From NCBI GenBank assembly GCA_963703325.1, contig OY969805.1, positions 558,001 through 622,000 of the forward strand: a stretch of DNA of 64,000 bases, read 5' to 3'. Each line of letters opens with the position of its first letter. Position 1 is the stretch's first letter. Positions 7,577 through 16,744 of the stretch are shown here, in pieces. The notes beneath the pieces are model-generated. The model saw nothing but the letters and a program-made list of their open reading frames with translations, made no database searches and was not told the origin of the DNA. The stretch is from Aquilonibacter sp963703325 (GTDB taxonomy: Bacteria > Vulcanimicrobiota > Vulcanimicrobiia > Vulcanimicrobiales > Vulcanimicrobiaceae). A program made the translations under genes and the position numbers.

Positions 7577-9239
7577 CGCGATGCTGCCCGACGACGCGCT
7601 CGACGCGTTCGCGCGTGCAGTTGAGGGAATCGTGGCGCGCAGTTATCCGGACGCCTTGCCGTCGCCGGTCACGTTCGAAGCGCCGCGGCGTCCCGAGTTC
7701 GGCGATTTTTCCACGAATATCGCGTTTACGCTTGCCAAAGCCGCGCGTCGGTCGCCCAACGACGTCGCCAACGGGCTCATCGAGCGGCTTCGCGACGAGT
7801 CGCCCGGTATTGCTGCGCGCTTTACAGCAATCGATGCGGTGGCCGGGTTTATCAACCTACGGCTCGCCCCGCCGGCGTGGCAGGCGCTGGTTGCGCGCAT
7901 CTTGCGCGACGGTATGAACTTCGGTCGCGCGCTTCCACGCGACGAACGCATCTCGCTCGAATTCGGCAGCGCAAACCCCACCGGACCGCTGGTTGTCGTG
8001 CAGGGCCGCACGCTCTCGATCGGCGATACGCTCGTGCGTTCGTTTCGCTATTGCGGCTACGACGTGTTCGTCGAGTGGATCATCAATGACGCCGGGTCGC
8101 AGGTCGAGACGCTTGGACGTTCGCTGTTCGCCCGCTACACGCAGCAGTACGATGCCGCGTATCCATTCCCGGAGGACGGTTACCCCGGCGATTACCTCGT
8201 GACCATCGCGCAAGCAATCGTCAACCGCGACGGCGAGAAGTGGCGCAATCTCCCCGAACCGCCGATCGCAGCGTTCGCGCAATTCGGGCGCGACGCGATT
8301 TTGTCCGAACAACGCGCCACCGCCGAACGCTTCCGCGTCACCTACGATCTCTGGCAGAGCGAGAAGGAACTACGAGCGAGCGGCCGGATGGACGAAGATC
8401 TCGCGAAGCTTCGCGCGATGGGCTTGATTTACGAGGCTGACGGCGCCCAGTATTTCCGCACGTCGGACTTCGGCGACGACAAGGATCGCGTGATCGTCCG
8501 CAGCGACGGCACGCCCACGTACTTTGCGCCCGACATCGCGTACCACTACGAGAAACTCAGCCGTGCCGGACGCGCCATCGACATTCTCGGCCCCGATCAC
8601 CACGGCTATATCGGGCGCCTCAAAGCCGCCGCTGCCGCGATGGGATTTTCCGGTAAGCTCGATATCCTCATCGCGCAGCAGATCACGCTGATGCGCGGCG
8701 GCGAGCAGGTCAGCATGAGCAAACGCGAGGGCAACATCGTCACCCTCGATGAGATCCTCGACGAAGTCGGGGTCGACGCGGCGCGTTTCTTCTTCACAAT
8801 GCTCGCGACCGATTCGCCGCTCGCGTTCGACCTCAAGCTCGCCGTCGAGCAAAGCAGTGACAACCCGGTGTACTACGTGCAGTACGGCCATGCGCGCATC
8901 GCATCGGTGTTGCGCCGGGCCGATCCGGCGGACGTCGATGCGGCGCGACATTCGCCCTCGCTCGGTGCGTTGACGCACGATGCGGAATTGGCGCTTGCGC
9001 GACGGCTCGCTGAACTGCCGCGCGTCGTGCAGGGCGTGGTCGACAACCTCGCGCCGCACCGGCTCACCAAATACGCGCGTGACGTCGCAACCGAGTTCCA
9101 CCAGTTCTATACCGAATGCACGATCCTGGTCGACGATCGCGACTTGCGCGTCGCGCGGCTGGCTCTCTGCATTGCGACGAAATCCGTGCTCGCGCAAGTA
9201 CTCGAGCTTATCGGCATCAGCGCGCCGGAGACGATGTAA
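7557..9239 (+). CDS. argS: Arginyl-tRNA synthetase with degenerate HIGH motif
   Basis: 560 residues, full length for class I ArgRS. Visible in order: N-terminal Add domain (FEAPRRPEFGDFSTNIAFTLAK), EFGSANPTGPL, NDAGSQVETLG, PDIAYHYEKL, the KMSKS-equivalent VSMSKREGN, and a DALR anticodon-binding domain ending in ISAPETM. The HIGH signature, usually HVGHGR here, reads VVVQGR, so both catalytic-site histidines are absent. The rest is well conserved and the operon context (after rlmH) is housekeeping, so the enzyme is presumably active with a lineage-specific variant. Confidence 0.93.
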   Translation: MNLTTTDAMLPDDALDAFARAVEGIVARSYPDALPSPVTFEAPRRPEFGDFSTNIAFTLAKAARRSPNDVANGLIERLRDESPGIAARFTAIDAVAGFINLRLAPPAWQALVARILRDGMNFGRALPRDERISLEFGSANPTGPLVVVQGRTLSIGDTLVRSFRYCGYDVFVEWIINDAGSQVETLGRSLFARYTQQYDAAYPFPEDGYPGDYLVTIAQAIVNRDGEKWRNLPEPPIAAFAQFGRDAILSEQRATAERFRVTYDLWQSEKELRASGRMDEDLAKLRAMGLIYEADGAQYFRTSDFGDDKDRVIVRSDGTPTYFAPDIAYHYEKLSRAGRAIDILGPDHHGYIGRLKAAAAAMGFSGKLDILIAQQITLMRGGEQVSMSKREGNIVTLDEILDEVGVDAARFFFTMLATDSPLAFDLKLAVEQSSDNPVYYVQYGHARIASVLRRADPADVDAARHSPSLGALTHDAELALARRLAELPRVVQGVVDNLAPHRLTKYARDVATEFHQFYTECTILVDDRDLRVARLALCIATKSVLAQVLELIGISAPETM

Positions 9240-9240
9240 C

Positions 9241-10737
9241 CTACCCGAGCGCTTTCTCTAAACGCGCGCCGTCCGGGCTTCCCAAGCCCGTAACCGGATC
9301 CCAGCCCGGGGCCGCCTTGTACGCGCCGTTGCTTCCCGACGTGATGTCGTGCAACGGGCCCGGCGAAGTCGGGTAACCGTTTAATGCGTAGAGCTTGGGA
9401 TTGATAAAACCGACGCTGGTCCCGAGCTGCTGATTCATCAGCGCGATGAGAGCGGCCCAGAGCGGCGCAACCGCGCTCGTGCCGCCGACCACGATGCTCG
9501 ATCCGTCGACGAGCACGCTGTATCCCGAATTCGGATCGGCATCCGCGCACACATCGGGGACGCCGCGTCCGCCGCTCGGATTCGCCGGCGCGGGAACGTG
9601 CGCCGTCGACTGCCACGACGGCAGGGCAAAGACGTCGCTGACGCCGCCGCCGGAATCACTCCAAGCCGTTTCCGACGAGATCGCCGTTCCGGATGCCTTC
9701 AAGGTCGTGCCGCCGCAGCCGAGCGCGTGCGGGCTCGACGCCGGAAAATCGGCGTGCGGTGAGCCGTCGCTTTGGCCATCACTCGAGCCACTGTCACCCG
9801 ATGCAACGCACACCGTCACGCCCATCGCCGCCGCTGCCGCACAGGCTTGATCGAGCGACGTCATCGCTTGCGTGGTCCAATTTGATTCGGCGTCACCCCA
9901 ACTGATCGTTATCACCGACGGCGCATAGGTCGTATCGTGCACCGCAGTGGTCACCACATCGATGAATCCCTGATCTGTATTCGGCGCAAAATACACGACG
10001 ATCGCCGCACCGTGCGCGACCGTGCCGGCGACCTCCACGTCGAGCATCACTTCGGTGTCGGAATCAGGGTCGGTTCCCGGTGAATTCGTCGCGCCGTCAA
10101 CCGTGACGACCGACACCGAGGGCTGCGGAACGCCGAGTTGCGTGCAATAGGTCGAGAAGTCACTCGCGCTGTAACCGCCGCCGAGCTCGACGATCGCTAT
10201 CGTCTCGCCGTTCCCGGTCGCACCGCTCGGAAAATCGTACAGTGCCGCGATCTGCGGCGGGGTGAACGAGGTCTCGGCTCGCACCGCGACGCGACTGCGC
10301 GGTCGCGCCTGCGGACGCGTGTCCAGACCGAACACGCCCTCGACGATGTTGGTCAGGTTGGAGGGAAGCGAAATCGTGCCCGTGCGTCCGCGAAAGGTGG
10401 TCGCTCCAAGCGTGTAGCTGCCGAGCGAAACGCCGAAGGCCTCGGACATTTGCGCCGCGGTTCCCTCGAGGCGCACCGAGCAGCGCGCGGCATCTCGTTC
10501 GACCACGGTGAGGCCATATTGCGCGGCAAACGCATCGACACGCTCGAGATCACCTTCACCGGCTCCGTACGCCGCCGCGAACTCGTCGCGCGAGAGATGG
10601 CCGGGTAACGGCGGACTCGCGTGTTTCGACCGCACGCGCAGCGTGACGACCATGCGTTCGTTCGGATCGGCAACGGAGACGAATTCGCCGGACGGCCGCG
10701 TTCGCGTACTGCCCGGGACAATCCAGCGGTCATCCAT
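9241..10737 (-). CDS. S53 family serine-carboxyl peptidase (kumamolisin/sedolisin-like)
   Basis: 498 residues: a pro-domain (about 1-155) and a catalytic domain (about 156-498). The Glu229/Asp233 pair in TEVMLDVEV, oxyanion Asp315 in ASGDSGS and nucleophile Ser421 in GGTSAVAP are all present with kumamolisin-like spacing. A C-terminal Ca-site block (WDPVTGLGSPDG) is also seen. Such enzymes are acid-active endopeptidases released after autocleavage of the pro-domain. No signal peptide is evident, as in several bacterial kumamolisins. It follows the MscS channel by 2 bases and ends 1 base from the convergent argS stop. Confidence 0.92.
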   Translation of the reverse strand: MDDRWIVPGSTRTRPSGEFVSVADPNERMVVTLRVRSKHASPPLPGHLSRDEFAAAYGAGEGDLERVDAFAAQYGLTVVERDAARCSVRLEGTAAQMSEAFGVSLGSYTLGATTFRGRTGTISLPSNLTNIVEGVFGLDTRPQARPRSRVAVRAETSFTPPQIAALYDFPSGATGNGETIAIVELGGGYSASDFSTYCTQLGVPQPSVSVVTVDGATNSPGTDPDSDTEVMLDVEVAGTVAHGAAIVVYFAPNTDQGFIDVVTTAVHDTTYAPSVITISWGDAESNWTTQAMTSLDQACAAAAAMGVTVCVASGDSGSSDGQSDGSPHADFPASSPHALGCGGTTLKASGTAISSETAWSDSGGGVSDVFALPSWQSTAHVPAPANPSGGRGVPDVCADADPNSGYSVLVDGSSIVVGGTSAVAPLWAALIALMNQQLGTSVGFINPKLYALNGYPTSPGPLHDITSGSNGAYKAAPGWDPVTGLGSPDGARLEKALG

Positions 10738-10739
10738 AG

Positions 10740-11792
10740 CTATCGGCTCACAGTCAGTTCGCGTTCGCGCGGGCGGACCGGATTCCCAACCGGCGACTCC
10801 AACTCGTTGCGGCGAAGCAAGTCGTAGAAGCAGCGCAGGAATTCACTCTTGGCGCGTTCCTGGTCGATCGCGCGCTTGACGTAGAAGCCGACTGACAAAT
10901 TCACGGTGGCATCCCCGAACTCATGAACCCGTACGAACGCCTCGAGCGATGCACCTTGGTCGTGGATGTCGTCACCGACCATCGAAATGGCCTCGAGCGC
11001 CAGTCGCTCGACAAACTCCAAATCGCTTCCGTACGCGACACGCAGCGGCACGCGCACGGCGACCCGCGGTTCGGGCAGACGATAGTTGATGAATATCTCT
11101 TGCGCGAGCACGAGGTTCGGCACGACGACCAAATTGTTGGTCGATTCGCGAATCGAAATACTGCGCCAATTGATATCCTCGACAAAGCCTTCCTGGCCGC
11201 TCGGTAGCGCAATGTAGTCGCCCGGACGAATCTGCCGCGACGCGACGAGCTGCAGTCCGGAGAAGAGATTCGCGAGCGGCGGCTGCAACGCGAGTGCAAC
11301 GGCTAAACCGCCGACGCCGAGGGCGGTCAGCAGCGGCGTTACCGCGATCCCGAGCGCGCTCAACGTGAAGAGCACGCCGAGCACGACGACGAGCCCCTGC
11401 GAGACGCTGGCAAACAGCGTCCCCGACGCGATCTGCTGGCCGGGCCCGCGGCTGAGACGCCGCACGCCGCCGCCGACGAAGCGCGCGGCAATGATCGTTA
11501 CCGACACGCACACGAGCACGAGCAGCGATTGATCCAGCAGGCGCCGCACGTTCTCGGGCAGCGTCGAAACCGCCAGCGCAACGTGCACGCCGAGCGCGGT
11601 CGCCCAAAACACTACTCCGGCGTCCAGCGCATCCATCAATACGACGAGCCACGGACGGCGCCGAACGAAGCCGCTGAGCGCAACGCGGCGCTGCAAGAAG
11701 AGTTCGAGGAGCGCGCCGATGCCTGCTCCCACCCCAATGCAGGCAACTGGGATGACAAACTCGCGAATCGAGGGCCACGCCGCCATGTCCAT
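10740..11792 (-). CDS. MscS-family mechanosensitive channel
   Basis: 350 residues with about four membrane segments before the MscS core. The pore helix is GVGGLAVALALQPPLANLFSGL, followed by the beta domain (RQIRPGDYIALPSGQEGFVEDINWRSISIRESTNNLVVVPN) typical of the family. It opens under membrane tension to release solutes. ATG 11790 is used, with another ATG two codons later. It lies 17 bases after the AI-2E-type permease and 2 bases before the S53 peptidase, so it belongs to the long minus-strand pyr unit. Confidence 0.9.
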   Translation of the reverse strand: MDMAAWPSIREFVIPVACIGVGAGIGALLELFLQRRVALSGFVRRRPWLVVLMDALDAGVVFWATALGVHVALAVSTLPENVRRLLDQSLLVLVCVSVTIIAARFVGGGVRRLSRGPGQQIASGTLFASVSQGLVVVLGVLFTLSALGIAVTPLLTALGVGGLAVALALQPPLANLFSGLQLVASRQIRPGDYIALPSGQEGFVEDINWRSISIRESTNNLVVVPNLVLAQEIFINYRLPEPRVAVRVPLRVAYGSDLEFVERLALEAISMVGDDIHDQGASLEAFVRVHEFGDATVNLSVGFYVKRAIDQERAKSEFLRCFYDLLRRNELESPVGNPVRPRERELTVSR

Positions 11793-11809
11793 GCGGGGCT
11801 TCTACCCGT

Positions 11810-12886
11810 TTACGTTCGATCCAATCGCGTGCTCAGCCATGGCGTAACAAAGTATCGCCATAAAATCTTAATCAATGCGGCCGCCGGAATTCCCAGCAGT
11901 AAACCAGGAATTCCAAACAGTTCGCCGCCGGCAAACACTGCGAACATCACGCCGATCGGCGACACCCCGACGGATTGCCCCATGATTTTCGGCACCAAAA
12001 TGTTGTCACTGATGCGCGCGATGACAAACATAATGACCTGGACCCACAGGATCATCCACCCGCCTTGCGGCGCACAGAGCACGATGGCGATACCTTGCGC
12101 GATGAGCATGCCGATAACCGGCACGGCATAGGCAACCGCTGCGATGATCCCAAGAATCAGCGAAAACTTGAACCCGATGATGGCCGTGAGGACGGTAACC
12201 GCAATGCCGGTAATCGCGCTCACGAGCACCTGGCCCGAGATGAAGGCGCCGAAGGTTTCGGTGATCTCGGTCGCTAGTTTGCGCGCGGTGGCTCGGCGGC
12301 GCGACGGAAAGAGCGATGTAAAGGCCGCGACGATCTGGTCGTCGTTGAGCAGGAAAAAGAATGAGAGAACGATCGAGGAGAACGCGACAAAGAACGCGGT
12401 CGCCGTGCCGATCAGAATCGCACCGAGTGACGTCAGCGATCCGGTCACGAGCGCGTTTAGGCGTTCGCTGCCGAGCTGACCGATGTCAAAAGCATTCTGC
12501 GGTAGGTACAGACCCGGAACGCGATCTTGCAGCCACGCCTGCGCGTAGTGCGACCAGACTTCGATTGAGGTGACGTACGACGGCGCGTTGGTAACGAGCG
12601 ATTGCAGTTGCGCAACGGTCAGCGGAACGATCACCAGCAAGGCGACCACGATGAGGAGCGACAGTGCCACAAAGACGATCGTGATCGCGAGCGCCTTCGG
12701 AACACCGCGGCGAACCAGCGCGCGCGTGACCGGTTGCACCCCGAACGCGATAAAGGCGGCAATCAAAAAGATCGAAATCGTGCGTGGGATGTGCTCGGCA
12801 AAGATGTACAGCACGACCACGATCGCGATGCCGAGAAGCACGAAGAGGGACCGGCGCCAACCGAGCGGGCTTATAGCGTTTTGCAC
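11810..12886 (-). CDS. AI-2E family transporter (PerM/YdiK-like)
   Basis: 358 residues with about eight hydrophobic segments and a large soluble insertion (residues about 95-145). The blocks FFFLLNDDQIVAAF, FISGQVLVSAITGIAVT and VPVIGMLIAQGIAIV, with SDNILVPKIMGQSVGVSP near the end, are family hallmarks. Members have been proposed to export autoinducer-2 or act as ion/H antiporters, so the name does not prove a substrate. It overlaps the upstream GNAT gene by 16 bases. Confidence 0.87.
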   Translation of the reverse strand: MQNAISPLGWRRSLFVLLGIAIVVVLYIFAEHIPRTISIFLIAAFIAFGVQPVTRALVRRGVPKALAITIVFVALSLLIVVALLVIVPLTVAQLQSLVTNAPSYVTSIEVWSHYAQAWLQDRVPGLYLPQNAFDIGQLGSERLNALVTGSLTSLGAILIGTATAFFVAFSSIVLSFFFLLNDDQIVAAFTSLFPSRRRATARKLATEITETFGAFISGQVLVSAITGIAVTVLTAIIGFKFSLILGIIAAVAYAVPVIGMLIAQGIAIVLCAPQGGWMILWVQVIMFVIARISDNILVPKIMGQSVGVSPIGVMFAVFAGGELFGIPGLLLGIPAAALIKILWRYFVTPWLSTRLDRT

Positions 12887-13332
12887 AGCAGCCGCCGTTC
12901 GGTGCGATAACCCGCGCGCTCGTAGAGCGCCCGAGCCGCGGCGTTTTCCTCGGTGACCATCAACGCCATGTACGGCGCGCCGCGCTTGCGAGCCTCATGC
13001 TCCGCCCGTTCCAGCAGCGCCGAACCGATCCCCGCCCCGCGTGATTCGCGATCGACCGCCATGTACACGACGAATGCCTGGTCATCGCCCGTGACCTCGT
13101 CGGGCAGCGAGTCCAACGTCAACATGAAACCGCGCGGAACGCCGTCCACTTCGGCGATGAGCGCAAGGTGCTCGCGCTCGCCCACGATGGCGAGCAAACG
13201 GTCGAAGTTCGCGAGCACAGCCAGTGGATCGGCGTGACGCAGCGATGAGACGCTGTCCATGGCCGTGCGTTTGCCGAGGTTTTCGATGAACGCGCGATCG
13301 CCCGCCGTCGCCGCGCGAATGCGCAGATTCAA
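12871..13332 (-). CDS. GNAT family N-acetyltransferase
   Basis: About 153 residues. Acetyl-CoA site RESRGAGIGSALLERAEHEARKRG is followed by the C-terminal block NAAARALYERAGYRTERR. The start is placed at TTG 13330-13332, overlapping the pyrE stop by four bases (TTGA) and leaving the domain intact (LNLRIRAATAGD); a longer frame to 13377 would run 49 bases into pyrE. The substrate is unknown. The location inside the pyrimidine operon gives no clear clue to it. Confidence 0.8.
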   Translation of the reverse strand: MNLRIRAATAGDRAFIENLGKRTAMDSVSSLRHADPLAVLANFDRLLAIVGEREHLALIAEVDGVPRGFMLTLDSLPDEVTGDDQAFVVYMAVDRESRGAGIGSALLERAEHEARKRGAPYMALMVTEENAAARALYERAGYRTERRLLCKTL

Positions 13333-13895
13333 TTCCGGCGCGAGCCGGGGTCGTCGATCGGCGCGCCGGCTTTGCATTGCGGACAGTCGCCCGGATCGTG
13401 TGACTCGAGCGGCATATTGAGTAGCGCATGTGTCGGCACGCCGAAGTCGGCATCTCCCCGCTGCACGATGACACCCACTCCTGCGACCTGTGCGCCATGT
13501 TGGCGCACGACATCGATCACCTCGCGCACCGAGAGGCCGGTCGTTACGACGTCTTCCACGACGAGCGCGCGATCCTGCGGCGTCAAGGTGAAGCTTCGGC
13601 GCAGCGTCGCCGTGCCGTTCTCCTTCTCGACGAAGATCGCATCCGTCCTGAGCTGACGCGCAACTTCGTAGCCGAGCACGATGCCGCCGACCGCGGCGCT
13701 GACCACGATCGTCGGCTTGACGGCGCGGAACGCACCGGCGATGTCTTTGGCTACGGCTTCGACGAGCGAAGGACTCTCGAGAACCCGAAACTTCTGAATG
13801 AACGCATCACTGTGCCGCCCGGAGCTCAAGCGAAAGTGTCCGCGTAAGAGCGCGCCGCGATCGCGCAGCGCCTGCTCGAGATTGAAATTAGACAA
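13329..13895 (-). CDS. pyrE: Orotate phosphoribosyltransferase
   Basis: 188 residues converting orotate and PRPP to OMP. The PRPP motif is ALVVEDVVTTGLSVREVI, and VVSAAVGGIVLGYEVAR and FVEKENG match the family. The start is taken as TTG 13893-13895 (SNFNLEQALRDRGALLRGHF), overlapping the pyrF stop by 8 bases; longer frames cut deeply into pyrF. The extra C-terminal CPQCKAG tail is typical of a PyrE subgroup. Next step in the pathway (PyrF) is encoded directly upstream. Confidence 0.92.
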   Translation of the reverse strand: MSNFNLEQALRDRGALLRGHFRLSSGRHSDAFIQKFRVLESPSLVEAVAKDIAGAFRAVKPTIVVSAAVGGIVLGYEVARQLRTDAIFVEKENGTATLRRSFTLTPQDRALVVEDVVTTGLSVREVIDVVRQHGAQVAGVGVIVQRGDADFGVPTHALLNMPLESHDPGDCPQCKAGAPIDDPGSRRN

Positions 13896-14598
13896 GCGCG
13901 CGCATGTCGTCGAGCACGGCGCGTGCGGCCACAGCGGGATCAGCCGCTTGCGTGATCGGGCGCCCGACGACGAGATAATCGGCACCGGCGGCGACCGCTT
14001 GTGCGGGCGTCATCACGCGCTTCTGATCGCCGTGTGCCTCGCCCGGCGGTCGAATGCCCGGCGTGAGCGTAAGAAAATCGTAGCCGAAGAAACCCTTGAG
14101 ATCGGCGACTTCGTGCGCGCTGCACACCACGCCGGAACATCCGGCGTCGCGCGCGAGCGCAGCCAGACGCGTCGCATTTTCTCCCGGACCGCCCTGCAAA
14201 CCGAGCTCGCCCAGGTCTTCGGCGCCGTGGCTGGTGAGGATCGTCACCGCAAAAACGTGCGGGACCGTGATGCCGAGGTCCGTTGCGCGTGCTTGCGCCG
14301 ACTCGACAGCCGCGCGCATCATCTCGAGCCCGCCCAGCGCGTGAACGTTGACGATGTGCACGCCGGGGCGAACGAGATGGGTCATCGCGGCTCCGACGGT
14401 GCGCGGGATATCGTGCAGCTTCGCGTCGACGAAAACGCGCACGTCGCGCGCCTCGCAATAGGAGAGGATTCGCTCGGGATAGCCGTAGAGCGACTCGATG
14501 CCGATCTTGAAGATGACATCGAGCTCGTAGAGCTGATCGATCAACCGTTCTGCGTCCTCTGCCGACGGCACATCGAGCGCGACGATCAGTTGAGCCAT
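13888..14598 (-). CDS. pyrF: Orotidine 5'-phosphate decarboxylase
   Basis: 236 residues, TIM barrel, converting OMP to UMP. The catalytic DxKxxD block is FVDAKLHDIPRTV, substrate strand is ALDVP at the N-terminus, and the phosphate grip is LTPGIRPPGEAHGDQKRVMTP with DYLVVGRPIT near the end. Size and motifs match the bacterial short form. It lies 4 bases after pyrD and overlaps pyrE, within pyrK-pyrD-pyrF-pyrE on the minus strand. Confidence 0.95.
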   Translation of the reverse strand: MAQLIVALDVPSAEDAERLIDQLYELDVIFKIGIESLYGYPERILSYCEARDVRVFVDAKLHDIPRTVGAAMTHLVRPGVHIVNVHALGGLEMMRAAVESAQARATDLGITVPHVFAVTILTSHGAEDLGELGLQGGPGENATRLAALARDAGCSGVVCSAHEVADLKGFFGYDFLTLTPGIRPPGEAHGDQKRVMTPAQAVAAGADYLVVGRPITQAADPAVAARAVLDDMRALV

Positions 14599-14602
14599 TC
14601 GA

Positions 14603-15568
14603 TTAACCTTCGTCTCCTTCGTATTGATACGGATTCGAGAACCCCACGTTTGCCTTTCCGACTATCTTAGCCAGCGATCTAAGGTTTCGCAACCGCAGAT
14701 ACTGCGCGAGTTCTTCGATGATTCGCAGCGGAATCTGCGGATCGGTGAAATTCGCCGTGCCGATTGAGATTGCGCTCGCGCCGGCAAGGATGAATTCGAG
14801 CGCATCGCTGGTCGTCTCGATCCCGCCCTGCCCAACGATCGGAATCGTCACCGCACGCGCTACTTCATAGACCGCGAGCACGGCGATCGGCCGAATTGCG
14901 GCACCGGAGAGGCCGCCGGTGACATTGCCCAAACGCGGCTGCCAACGATCGACGTCGATTGCCATTCCGCGTACGGTGTTGATCACGGCGAGTGCGTCGG
15001 CACCGGCCGCCTCGGCTTCACGCGCGATCGTCGCGATGTCGGTCACATTCGGAGAAAGTTTGACGATGAGCGTTTTGTCGGTCGTCGCGCGCACCGCGCG
15101 CACCACCTTCGCCGTCAGCTTCGGATCGCACGCAAACGTCTCGCCCTCATTCGCGACATTGGGACACGAGATGTTCACTTCGAGCGCGTCGATCTCGTCG
15201 CGCGCGGCAAGCCGTTCGCTCACGTACGCGTAATCGTCGATGCTGAAGCCCGCAACGCTACCGACGATCGCACATGGGCGACTCGCGAATTTCGCGACCT
15301 CCTGCTCGAGGTACCAATCGATGCCCGGATTCTGCAGACCGATGGCGTTGAGCATCCCGGCCGGCGTGTGAACGAGGCGCGGCGTTGGGTTTCCCAATCT
15401 CGGCAATCGTGTGACGCTCTTGAGCACGACCGCACCGATACGCGCAAGATCGACGAACGAAGCGAACTCCTCGCCGCTGCCGTAACAGCCGCTGCCCATG
15501 AAGGTCGGATACGGAAGCTCGAGCTTACCGATCTTCACACCGAGATCGACGCCGCGTAGATCTACCAT
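14603..15568 (-). CDS. pyrD: Dihydroorotate dehydrogenase, class 1B catalytic subunit
   Basis: 321 residues. FMN barrel with catalytic Cys in VNISCPNVANEG, which marks class 1; NTVRGMAIDVDRWQPRLGN and GGLSGAAIRPIAV bind FMN/orotate. The partner gene pyrK overlaps its start by 7 bases, so this is the NAD-linked 1B heterotetramer rather than the quinone-linked class 2. The protein acts in the cytosol, oxidising dihydroorotate to orotate. Confidence 0.95.
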   Translation of the reverse strand: MVDLRGVDLGVKIGKLELPYPTFMGSGCYGSGEEFASFVDLARIGAVVLKSVTRLPRLGNPTPRLVHTPAGMLNAIGLQNPGIDWYLEQEVAKFASRPCAIVGSVAGFSIDDYAYVSERLAARDEIDALEVNISCPNVANEGETFACDPKLTAKVVRAVRATTDKTLIVKLSPNVTDIATIAREAEAAGADALAVINTVRGMAIDVDRWQPRLGNVTGGLSGAAIRPIAVLAVYEVARAVTIPIVGQGGIETTSDALEFILAGASAISIGTANFTDPQIPLRIIEELAQYLRLRNLRSLAKIVGKANVGFSNPYQYEGDEG

Positions 15569-16386
15569 CGCAGCTCGTGCGCCCAGAATACCGGACCCTC
15601 CTTACACACGCGCGCATACACGACGTCGCTGCCGTTGCGCTGTGCAGGTGGAAAACTCGGTGCTTGCTTGGAGGTGCGGACGAGCGGAACGACACAGCCC
15701 CAACATCCGCCGACGCCGCAAGCGAATGTTTCTTCAAGCGAGAGCTGTGCCGGAACGTTGCGTTCTTCGGCAATACGAGCGACGGCGCGCAACATCGGTG
15801 TCGGTCCGCACGCCAGAATCATGTCGGGGAGATCGCTCGTTTGCGAAAGCAAATCAGTAATGTAGCCCGCATGGCCCATGCTGCCGTCATCGGTTGCAGC
15901 GTGCAGTTCGCAACCCTCGCTTGTAAAGCGGTCGTGATCGACCAATAATGCATCGGTGCGAGCGCCGTAGTAAAGGCGCACGCGCGCGCCGGCACGCGTG
16001 AGCGCTTGAGCCGGAAGCAGTACGGATGCGATGCCGACGCCGCCGGCAACGATCGCTGCGTTGCGAACGTTGTCGAGTGTAAAGCCATTGCCAAGGGGTC
16101 CTGTGAGTTCGATGTGATCGCCGGCTCGGAGCGCTGCAAGCTCCGCCGTCCGCTTTCCAACGACGAAAAACATGACGCTTGCACGGTTGCCGCTTGCCTC
16201 GTAGATCCCGAGCGCGGTCGCCGCAAGCTCACCACTTGGGGGAATAGCCATGACAAATTGCCCAGGACGCGTCACGCGCACGAGCGCCGGCGCGTCAAAT
16301 CCTAACACAACCACACCCGGAGCGAGCTCTTGCCGATCGAGCACCAGCGCGTGATGGATAGCTGCGGATGTCGCAATCATGGCCAT
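15562..16386 (-). CDS. pyrK: Dihydroorotate dehydrogenase electron transfer subunit PyrK
   Basis: 274 residues from ATG 16384-16386 (a second ATG two codons on). The FAD domain has PGQFVMAIPPSG, the NAD domain has GGVGIASVLLPAQAL, and a C-terminal four-Cys cluster (FACGVGGCWGCVVP plus VCKEGPVF) binds 2Fe-2S. It passes electrons from PyrD FMN to NAD. A longer frame to 16527 crosses a T-rich, promoter-like stretch and has no family match. This is the first gene of the minus-strand pyr operon. Confidence 0.92.
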   Translation of the reverse strand: MAMIATSAAIHHALVLDRQELAPGVVVLGFDAPALVRVTRPGQFVMAIPPSGELAATALGIYEASGNRASVMFFVVGKRTAELAALRAGDHIELTGPLGNGFTLDNVRNAAIVAGGVGIASVLLPAQALTRAGARVRLYYGARTDALLVDHDRFTSEGCELHAATDDGSMGHAGYITDLLSQTSDLPDMILACGPTPMLRAVARIAEERNVPAQLSLEETFACGVGGCWGCVVPLVRTSKQAPSFPPAQRNGSDVVYARVCKEGPVFWAHELRW

Positions 16387-16504
16387 ATGCGTGGATGCGT
16401 TTTCGCCAAATTTTAAAAAAAGTCCGTGCCAAACACTGAACCGCGCGCATTCATTGGCCGTTATATGGTATAGAGAGTGAAAACTCGGAAAGGAGGGTCC
16501 GCAG

Positions 16505-16645
16505 ATGGCAGGTCTTATGGTCTTCAAATCGCTCGCCGACGCGCTACGCGCCGGTTACCAGGTCTACGATCGTACTGCGGACGGGTATCTCGTTCGAACG
16601 AGAACGGCTGCAGGATGGGCCATAGCGTTGGTGTCCTGCAAGTAA
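16505..16645 (+). CDS. Conserved-looking 46-residue protein, own transcription unit
   Basis: ATG 16505 follows a near-perfect AGGAGG ribosome site (16491-16496) and the stop is followed by a strong terminator, so this is a genuine mini-gene. The protein begins AGLMVFKSLADALRAGYQVYD and continues with basic and hydrophobic residues (GYLVRTRTAAGWAIALV), ending in SCK. It could fold as helix plus two strands. There is no transmembrane segment. I do not recognise a family. It diverges from pyrK, with about 118 bases between starts. Confidence 0.75.
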   Translation: MAGLMVFKSLADALRAGYQVYDRTADGYLVRTRTAAGWAIALVSCK

Positions 16646-16688
16646 ACCCGCCCTCCTACTTTCTTTCAAAGCCTCCAGTAATTAACAG

Positions 16689-16726
16689 AAACGCCGGTCC
16701 AAGCGAGCCGGCGTTTCTGTTTTTTG
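16689..16726 (+). terminator. Intrinsic terminator after the 46-residue gene
   Basis: AAACGCCGG (16689-16697) pairs perfectly with CCGGCGTTT (16708-16716), loop of 10, followed by CTG and six T. The A-rich left side means it may also work for the convergent minus-strand gene that stops at 16745. Confidence 0.93.
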
Positions 16727-16744
16727 CGTCTTTTTAGCTGCAGC

